From: Candidatus Methanoplasma sp.
GTDB lineage: Archaea; Thermoplasmatota; Thermoplasmata; Methanomassiliicoccales; Methanomethylophilaceae
Reading direction: 5' to 3'
Length of the DNA stretch: 11,553 bases
NCBI GenBank assembly: GCA_031256615.1
Contig: JAIRQG010000112.1
Coordinates: 1 to 11,553 of the forward strand
Part shown: positions 7,463-11,553 of the stretch, piece by piece
Position numbering within the stretch: the stretch's first letter is position 1
How the letters are laid out: each line of letters starts with the position of its first letter
Made by a program: the position numbers and the translations under genes
The notes under the pieces: model-generated
The model's input: only the letters and a program-made list of their open reading frames with translations
What the model was told of the DNA's origin: nothing
The model's database searches: none

Positions 7463-9204
7463 ATGCCCCAGAAGAGGTCTCCTCTTCTTTTTATCTCAAT
7501 GGTCTCTTGCAGGACCGCCCTTTCGTCATCCGTGATATCGAGGACGGCCAGTTGTTTGACCGCGGATGCTATCAGGTCTACGTAGATAATGTCCTCCTCG
7601 TTTATCTGCCTGCCTGCTGTCACCCCCTCTATACCGACGGCGACCTCGTCGCCCTGCTTTGCTTCCTTCAGGGTATCTTCTCCGGAATGGATGCTTTTTA
7701 TCCTTCCGGCCTCCCTTCCGTCAGCTCCAATGAGAAATTGGCCTATCCTTATCCTTCCTGCAAGCACCCTCACGCCGACTATCGCGGGCTTGCTTGTTCT
7801 GAAGATGCAGTTCGGGAGTATCCTGAACTTGGCGGGGAAGGAGAACTCCGATCTCTTGTCGGAATCTGTTTTCTTTTTGGATTCGTCCACCCATTCCTGA
7901 TACTCTTCTATCAAACGGTATACGATCTGATTCGTGAGCACCTTGACATCATGGTTCTCGATCTCTATTTCCGCATCTTTTGTGACCGACACATTGAAAC
8001 CTAGGACCACGTGGTTCGCTTTGTCGCCGTAGGCAGCCTCCAGGACATCCCTTCTGGTGATGTCCCCCACACTGAATTTCCTTATGGGTATCCCGGCTTC
8101 CTTGGTCTCGAATGCAAGGGCTTCCAGAGATCCTATCGCGTCGGCCTTGATCGTTATTCCTTTTTCGGTCGCCTCTATCTTGATGGTGGAATCTTCTTTC
8201 AGTTCCTTTATCGCTGGATCGTTCGGACCCTTGACGACAACGAACGGCGCGCCTGCGATGGCGCCCTCCATGCTTTGAGTGGATATCTTCACTCCGGCGG
8301 CGGCATGCAGTTCCCTGACCGAGTCAAACCTGTCCCTCGGATCCCTTATCTCATCCAGCGGTTTCGGCTTCAGTATCGCCTTCACTTTGGTCAAATGGGG
8401 CGCGTCGCTTGTCCCCAGGGCGACGGTATCGCCTCTGGCGATCGTGCCTGAATAAAGGATCACATCCATGGTCTTTCCGAGACCCTTTTCTTCTTTTATC
8501 TCGAGGATCGTGCCTCTCCCTGGACCTTCTCCCTTCTTCAGCTGCTGCTCCAAGAAACGCTGTGCCAGACCTATCAGGACAAGCAGGAGGTCAGGTATGC
8601 CTTCCCCTTCCTTTGCGCTGATGGGGACCAGTGCGACAGCTTTCGTAAAATCGTCTATCCTGTCGTATCTGTCGGCATATATTCCTTCTGCGGACAGCTG
8701 GGAGATCACATTGTACATCTTCTCCTCAAAAGCGGCCACCGTGTGCGCCTGCTGCACCTTCTCCGCCATGATGAACGGCCTTCCTTCTTCCGGCATCCAT
8801 CCCTGGATCGTATCGATCTTGTTCAGTGCGATGACGAAGGGCGTCTTGTACTGCCTAAGTATGCGTATGGACTCGATGGTCTGCGGCATTATGCCTTCTC
8901 TGATATCTATCACCAGGACGGCAAGGTCAGCGAGGGACCCTCCCCTCGCGCGCAATGTAACAAAAGAGTGGTGCCCGGGAGTGTCTATGAAAAGCAGCCC
9001 GGGCACATCGAACTTCTTTTTGCCGATCAGCTTGGCGCATACTTTGTAAATATGCTCGATGGGCACCTCGGTCGCGCCGATGTGCTGAGTTATGGCGCCT
9101 GCCTCGCGGGCCTGCACGGAAGTACCTCTAATCCTATCAAGGAGTTTGGTCTTGCCGTGGTCTACGTGGCCAAGCACGCTGACAACAGGCTGCCTTATCG
9201 CCAT
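7459..9204 (-). CDS. infB: translation initiation factor aIF5B (archaeal IF-2)
   Basis: The GTPase that promotes subunit joining at the end of initiation. G motifs are GHVDHGKT (12-19), GAITQHIGAT (36-45, switch I), DTPGHH (74-79), NKID (128-131) and SAKEGEG (about 216-222). Domains II, III and IV follow (GTILEIKEEKGLG opens domain II), and the protein ends in the usual charged helix. At 581 residues it has normal archaeal length with no long N-terminal extension, and there is no intein at the P-loop, where some archaeal homologues carry one. The start is ATG 9204. An ATG at 9209 in another frame closes after four codons. The ribosome-binding site is weak. The gene lies 32 bases after ndk. 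Confidence 0.97.
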   Translation of the reverse strand: MAIRQPVVSVLGHVDHGKTKLLDRIRGTSVQAREAGAITQHIGATEVPIEHIYKVCAKLIGKKKFDVPGLLFIDTPGHHSFVTLRARGGSLADLAVLVIDIREGIMPQTIESIRILRQYKTPFVIALNKIDTIQGWMPEEGRPFIMAEKVQQAHTVAAFEEKMYNVISQLSAEGIYADRYDRIDDFTKAVALVPISAKEGEGIPDLLLVLIGLAQRFLEQQLKKGEGPGRGTILEIKEEKGLGKTMDVILYSGTIARGDTVALGTSDAPHLTKVKAILKPKPLDEIRDPRDRFDSVRELHAAAGVKISTQSMEGAIAGAPFVVVKGPNDPAIKELKEDSTIKIEATEKGITIKADAIGSLEALAFETKEAGIPIRKFSVGDITRRDVLEAAYGDKANHVVLGFNVSVTKDAEIEIENHDVKVLTNQIVYRLIEEYQEWVDESKKKTDSDKRSEFSFPAKFRILPNCIFRTSKPAIVGVRVLAGRIRIGQFLIGADGREAGRIKSIHSGEDTLKEAKQGDEVAVGIEGVTAGRQINEEDIIYVDLIASAVKQLAVLDITDDERAVLQETIEIKRRGDLFWGM

Positions 9205-9236
9205 CCCATCACGCTCGCGGAGACTTTTTGGAAGAT

Positions 9237-9692
9237 TTATTCATAAGTCCAAACATCTGCCGTTCTCTTGTAAGAGACCAGCTCTTCTGGCTTGAAGAAG
9301 ATGGATATCTCCCTCTCAGCCGATTTGGTGGAGTCGGAGCCGTGTATGATGTTCATTCCGGTGACCATCCCGAAATCGCCCCTTACGGTTCCCGGAGCAG
9401 ATTCCTGAGGATTGGTCTTGCCCATGAGGTTCCTGCACACCGAAACGGCATTATCGCCTTCAAGGACCATCGCGAGGACCGGACCGGACGTTATGAAAGA
9501 GATCAGTGAATCGAAGAATCCTTTCCCTTTGTGCTCGCCGTAATGGACCTCGGCGGTCTCTTTCTTGATGATCATGAACTTCATTGCAACGATCTTCAGC
9601 CCTTTCCTCTCAAAACGAGATATTATCTCGCCGCAGAGCCCTCTCTGAACGCCGTCAGGTTTGACCATGACGTAGGTTTGCTCCGTGGCCAT
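9237..9692 (-). CDS. ndk: nucleoside diphosphate kinase
   Basis: Transfers the gamma phosphate between nucleoside tri- and diphosphates, supplying GTP, CTP and UTP. All catalytic elements are present in 151 residues: K11 and D13 in [12 protein letters not shown]104 in GTVRGDFG, and the phosphorylated histidine H117 in NIIHGSDS. It starts 4 bases after the rpl24e stop with its AAGGA site inside the end of that gene, so it is almost certainly co-transcribed and coupled. Its position between L24e and aIF5B is a conserved euryarchaeal arrangement and may keep GTP supply in step with translation factor synthesis (inference). Confidence 0.97.
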   Translation of the reverse strand: MATEQTYVMVKPDGVQRGLCGEIISRFERKGLKIVAMKFMIIKKETAEVHYGEHKGKGFFDSLISFITSGPVLAMVLEGDNAVSVCRNLMGKTNPQESAPGTVRGDFGMVTGMNIIHGSDSTKSAEREISIFFKPEELVSYKRTADVWTYE

Positions 9693-9696
9693 GTTA

Positions 9697-9915
9697 TCAT
9701 TCCTTCTTCTCTGCGGCTTTCAGGCGCGCAGCTTTCTCGGCCATTGCTTTTTCGGTCCATTCCGTGGTCCTTGCGACCCTCTTGAGCTCGATCATGTTCT
9801 TGTAACATTTGCTCGTGTCAAAATTGAGTACGGTTCCGTCCTTCTTGACATACATCTTCCCGGTGCCCGGTTCGATGTTGCCGCCGCAGAACGAACATTT
9901 TCTTACTTCTACCAT
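9697..9915 (-). CDS. rpl24e: 50S ribosomal protein L24e
   Basis: A large-subunit ribosomal protein, 72 residues, recognised by [20 protein letters not shown] followed by YVKKDGTV and [11 protein letters not shown]. Family members in archaea usually hold a zinc ion with four cysteines, C-x2-C and C-x3-C. Here the first pair is intact (C7, C10), but the third ligand is aspartate (FDTSKC instead of FCSSKC), so the site is C-C-D-C. The ATG at 9915 is chosen over a GTG at 9924 because AGGTGAGG, which covers the S28e stop, lies just ahead of it. The C-terminal tail ([17 protein letters not shown]) is a charged helix. It follows S28e by 5 bases. Confidence 0.95.
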   Translation of the reverse strand: MVEVRKCSFCGGNIEPGTGKMYVKKDGTVLNFDTSKCYKNMIELKRVARTTEWTEKAMAEKAARLKAAEKKE

Positions 9916-9920
9916 GGTCC

Positions 9921-10136
9921 TCACCTACCCATTCCGAGCTTTCTTGCCTCTCTTGAGGTCTCCCTTAACATAAGGATATCGCCCATTCTTACCGGGCCCA
10001 TGATGTTCCTTGTGATGATCCTTCCTTAGTCGCGTCCGTCCAATACACGGACCTTGACCTGTGTGGCCTCACCCGTCATCCCTGTACGGCCGATTATCTC
10101 CACGACCTCTGAGGGGATGCTGTCTGTGTCTACCAT
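9921..10136 (-). pseudogene. rps28e: 30S ribosomal protein S28e gene interrupted by an in-frame TAA
   Basis: From ATG 10136 the minus strand reads through 71 codon positions matching S28e across its length: [28 protein letters not shown], then [18 protein letters not shown] and [11 protein letters not shown], ending in TGA at 9921-9923. The exception is codon 37, TAA at 10026-10028, exactly where the family has the lysine of RDKGR. One base change from AAA would create it; the frame is unchanged before and after. Start, ribosome-binding site (AAGGTGG, 5 bases upstream) and spacing to both neighbours are normal, so everything except this codon looks like a live gene. After the stop, AAGGA lies 5 bases before an internal ATG (10001), which could restart a 26-residue piece. 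The alternatives are a base error, a true nonsense mutation covered by another copy, or readthrough. Confidence 0.9.
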
Positions 10137-10146
10137 TCAAACCACC

Positions 10147-10512
10147 TTATTTCTTCAGTGCTTTGACCGCTTGGGTTATCTCATCGCAGATCGGCTTTCC
10201 TTTTCCCACATCGGTGATCGCAATGGATGCCGTGGGCTTTTCGAGACCTATCGCGTTACCGAGCTCTGCCTTGCTTGAAACATACACATAGGCAACGTTC
10301 CTCTCGTCGCACAACGCCGGGATGTGCGCGAGTATCTCGGGCGGGTTCACGTCTGTCGCCATTATGACTATGGCAGCGGCACCGCGCTCCACAGCTTTCG
10401 TGACCTCGTTGGTCCCTTTCTTGATCTTTCCGCTTTCCCTTGCAATCTCAGCGAGAGAGTATGCTTTGTCTGAAAGCTCCTTCGGTGTCTCAAACCTTAC
10501 AAATACTGACAT
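10147..10512 (-). CDS. rpl7ae: 50S ribosomal protein L7Ae, kink-turn binding
   Basis: A 121-residue RNA-binding protein that recognises kink-turns in 23S rRNA, in box C/D and H/ACA guide RNAs and often in RNase P. The RNA-contacting motif KKGTNEVTKAVERG (31-44) is intact, followed by VIMATDVNPPEI, LCDERNVAYVYVSSK and LGNAIG. The start ATG 10512 is preceded at 8 bases by GAGG (10521-10524). It is the first gene of the operon L7Ae, S28e, L24e, Ndk, aIF5B, with S28e starting 10 bases after its TAA. The leader carries two palindromes and a kink-turn-like segment (10521-10568), so self-regulation is a reasonable inference. Confidence 0.97.
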   Translation of the reverse strand: MSVFVRFETPKELSDKAYSLAEIARESGKIKKGTNEVTKAVERGAAAIVIMATDVNPPEILAHIPALCDERNVAYVYVSSKAELGNAIGLEKPTASIAITDVGKGKPICDEITQAVKALKK

Positions 10513-10520
10513 TTTAATTA

Positions 10521-10568
10521 CCTCTTTCCGGTGATATCACCGTCATCATTCATCGGCTCTTAAAGAGC
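10521..10568 (-). promoter_or_regulatory. structured L7Ae leader with kink-turn-like element
   Basis: On the transcript strand this leader has two perfect palindromes: GCTCTT-T-AAGAGC (10568-10556) and CGGTGATATCACCG (10542-10529). The second is preceded by AUGAUGA (10549-10543), identical to a box C, and both of its ends carry GA (10544-10543 and 10528-10527). The layout GA-stem-GA is what a kink-turn needs for its tandem sheared G-A pairs. The outer stem is not obvious, because bases upstream of the bulge do not pair well with AAGAGG. That AAGAGG overlaps the ribosome-binding site, and CTCTTT (10567-10562) could pair with AAAGAG (10527-10522) instead of its local partner, giving alternative structures. 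Confidence 0.45.
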
Positions 10569-10588
10569 ATTCGAGCTATTCTCTTGTA

Positions 10589-10600
10589 GTATAAATATTA
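10589..10600 (-). promoter_or_regulatory. TATA box of the L7Ae translation operon
   Basis: TAATATTTATAC on the minus strand is a plausible TATA element. A start about 25 bases downstream falls near 10568, which is where the first leader palindrome begins. The leader would be about 55 bases long. Confidence 0.5.
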
Positions 10601-10614
10601 ACCGTTTTCCTTTT

Positions 10615-10710
10615 ACCGTGTTCAGCAAGTGCTGACTTTCCTTCTCGGGACGTGACCGGAGAGAGGGCAGGAGGACATAAAAACACCGTTTAGGACTTAC
10701 CGAACACGGT
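10615..10710. repeat. 9-base inverted repeat enclosing a smaller hairpin
   Basis: ACCGTGTTC (10615-10623) and GAACACGGT (10702-10710) are exact reverse complements 78 bases apart. Just inside and overlapping the left arm is the palindrome TCAGCA-AG-TGCTGA (10622-10635); further in, CTCGG and CCGGAG near 10643-10662 could form another short stem. There is no open frame inside. It could be a small structured RNA or an operator pair between two divergent promoters. I do not recognise it as tRNA, SRP RNA or RNase P RNA. Apart from this repeat and the promoters, the gap 10601-10820 shows nothing further. Confidence 0.4.
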
Positions 10711-10751
10711 TGTTGTCTTCTCCCGCTGCGGCAAGGGCGTTTAGCAAAGCC

Positions 10752-10814
10752 ATTAATAGATATCTTCCTATCTTTTGACAGCGGAGCATCGAGGATGCCG
10801 CCCGCTGGCGGGAG
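10752..10814 (+). promoter_or_regulatory. promoter region and ribosome-binding hairpin of the DedA-like gene
   Basis: ATTAATAGATAT (10752-10763) is a weak TATA candidate. The Shine-Dalgarno GGGAG (10810-10814), 6 bases before ATG 10821, lies at the end of a GC-only hairpin: CCGCC (10798-10802), loop CGCT, GGCGG (10807-10811). This fold would partly bury the site and could lower or regulate translation. Confidence 0.35.
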
Positions 10815-10820
10815 ATCGGA

Positions 10821-11408
10821 ATGATAAGCATCGGAGAATGGCTCTATGGACTTTTCGGATCGGAGGGCGGACCTGCACTGGTCCTCTGTATCTTCTTGAT
10901 CTTCCTTTTTGATGCTCTCTTCTTCCCCGTGCTGCCTGAGCTGTTCTATGTCTCTGCATTCTTCTATGATCCGAGCCTGCCGTTCGGCCTGTGCCTGCTG
11001 GCCGCGGCCATCGCGGCAGAGACTTTTGGCCTGGTGGCGTTGTACCTCATTGTCGGAAAGATCCGGGTGCCTAGGCGCATCGACGCAGCCATCAACAAAT
11101 ACATAAAATTCCTGATACTCGGCGATGAGCGTCTGCTGCTGCTTAACCGCATAGCGCCGATGATACCTTTCAGCGGCGCTTTCGTAAGGATCGTGGGATG
11201 GGATATCAAAAAGTCCGCATTCTATGTGTTGGTCGGCTGCGTGCTGAAGTACGGCGCGGTCCTGCTTATGAGCGACTTCTTCCACAGTTATTACAGCGGC
11301 GGGGATGCCCAGACCTTCACGCTGATCTTCATATTCGCCGTGATAGCAGTAAGCTTCGCGCTGTCTGTCATCACAAAGAAAAAAAGGGGCATGGATCAAA
11401 AAAGCTGA
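10821..11408 (+). CDS. DedA/VTT-like integral membrane protein
   Basis: A 195-residue protein with at least four hydrophobic segments: about 17-50 (FLIFLFDALFFPVLPELFY, with an in-membrane acidic and proline region), about 54-80 (LLAAAIAAETFGLVALYLI), about 132-152 (SAFYVLVGCVLKYGAVLLM) and about 165-185 (LIFIFAVIAVSFALSVI), then a lysine-rich tail. Between the second and third, LNRIAPMIPFSGAFVRIVGWD resembles the re-entrant RFIP...R motif of the DedA/VTT fold, whose members include transporters or scramblases for undecaprenyl-type and other lipids. The match is by pattern only, and the family assignment is moderate. It is transcribed divergently from the L7Ae operon and stands alone. A longer open frame on the other strand (10560-11513) is its polar shadow. 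Confidence 0.7.
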   Translation: MISIGEWLYGLFGSEGGPALVLCIFLIFLFDALFFPVLPELFYVSAFFYDPSLPFGLCLLAAAIAAETFGLVALYLIVGKIRVPRRIDAAINKYIKFLILGDERLLLLNRIAPMIPFSGAFVRIVGWDIKKSAFYVLVGCVLKYGAVLLMSDFFHSYYSGGDAQTFTLIFIFAVIAVSFALSVITKKKRGMDQKS

Positions 11409-11476
11409 GGGGTCAGCCCCGCCCCTGTTACGATCTGTATTGTGACCTTTATGTCCGAACCATTCTAACAGTTCGG
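11404..11476 (+). terminator. hairpins after the DedA-like gene, possible terminator
   Basis: GCTGA-GGGG-TCAGC (11404-11417) folds across the stop codon, with an alternative GGGG-TCAG-CCCC (11409-11420). A second hairpin, CCGAAC / GTTCGG, follows at 11455-11476 with a 10-base loop. No strong T-run follows either of them, so a termination role is uncertain. Confidence 0.3.
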
Positions 11477-11492
11477 CGTATGATTGGATAAT

Positions 11493-11510
11493 CCCGAAAA
11501 AAGTATATTT
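11493..11510 (+). promoter_or_regulatory. archaeal promoter reading out of the window
   Basis: CCGAAAAAAGTATATTT combines a purine-rich B-recognition-like segment with a TATA box (about 11501-11510). It predicts a start near 11530. Several ATGs follow (11535, 11543, 11551), but too little sequence remains to identify the gene. The rest of 11477-11553 shows nothing else. Confidence 0.45.
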
Positions 11511-11553
11511 CATCGATAGTTAATGTGCCTGCGGATGCGGCGATGCATCCATG

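Noticed and set aside
10560..11513. 317-codon open frame on the minus strand
   Set aside because: It is longer than the plus-strand gene but is a highly polar, histidine- and glutamine-rich antisense shadow of a hydrophobic membrane protein, and it also runs through the L7Ae promoter. The plus-strand frame has a Shine-Dalgarno site and coherent membrane segments.
1..11553. CRISPR arrays, insertion sequences, tRNA or rRNA genes
   Set aside because: No regularly spaced repeats, transposase motifs, or tRNA T-arm sequences were seen on either strand.

Overview
The window looks like a chromosome segment of a methanogenic euryarchaeon, most likely of the Thermoplasmata-related Methanomassiliicoccales. 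It carries a methanogenesis marker protein, archaeal/eukaryotic-type translation genes (S6e, L7Ae, S28e, L24e, aIF2-gamma, aIF5B) and archaeal TATA-type promoters. None of the recognised genes ends in TAG (12 TGA, 3 TAA), which fits the amber-avoiding, pyrrolysine-using members of that group. The order-level assignment is an inference.

Layout. (1) 1-26: possible last codons of a plus-strand gene, abutting a convergent purH (27-1577, minus), the bacterial-type fused enzyme for the last two steps of IMP synthesis. (2) 1653-1999: intergenic stretch with no supportable gene. (3) 2004-2877: a PadR-type repressor and a DUF2812 membrane protein, a two-gene cassette typical of Firmicutes and probably transferred. 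(4) 2961-4267: a cyclophilin translationally coupled to methanogenesis marker protein 8. (5) 4260-6269, minus: S6e, aIF2-gamma and a Fcf1/Utp24-like PIN nuclease with tightly packed ends and their own promoter. (6) 6404-10512, minus: a translation operon in the order L7Ae, S28e, L24e, Ndk, aIF5B, then a sugar-phosphate isomerase. (7) 10513-10820: a divergent control region with palindromes and a long inverted repeat. (8) 10821-11408, plus: a DedA/VTT-like membrane protein, followed by hairpins and a promoter pointing out of the window.

Most of the window makes or feeds the translation machinery. L7Ae, S28e, L24e and S6e are ribosomal proteins, aIF2-gamma delivers the initiator tRNA, aIF5B joins the subunits, the PIN protein probably matures rRNA, and Ndk and PurH feed the nucleotide pool.

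The most striking observation is that rps28e, a universally conserved ribosomal protein gene, reads perfectly through 71 codon positions except for one in-frame TAA where the family has lysine. It is either a sequence error, a fresh lesion or an unusual recoding event. The second is the L7Ae leader: two perfect palindromes, a box C-like AUGAUGA and GA dinucleotides flanking a stem sit just before the ribosome-binding site, suggesting a kink-turn through which L7Ae could control its own operon.
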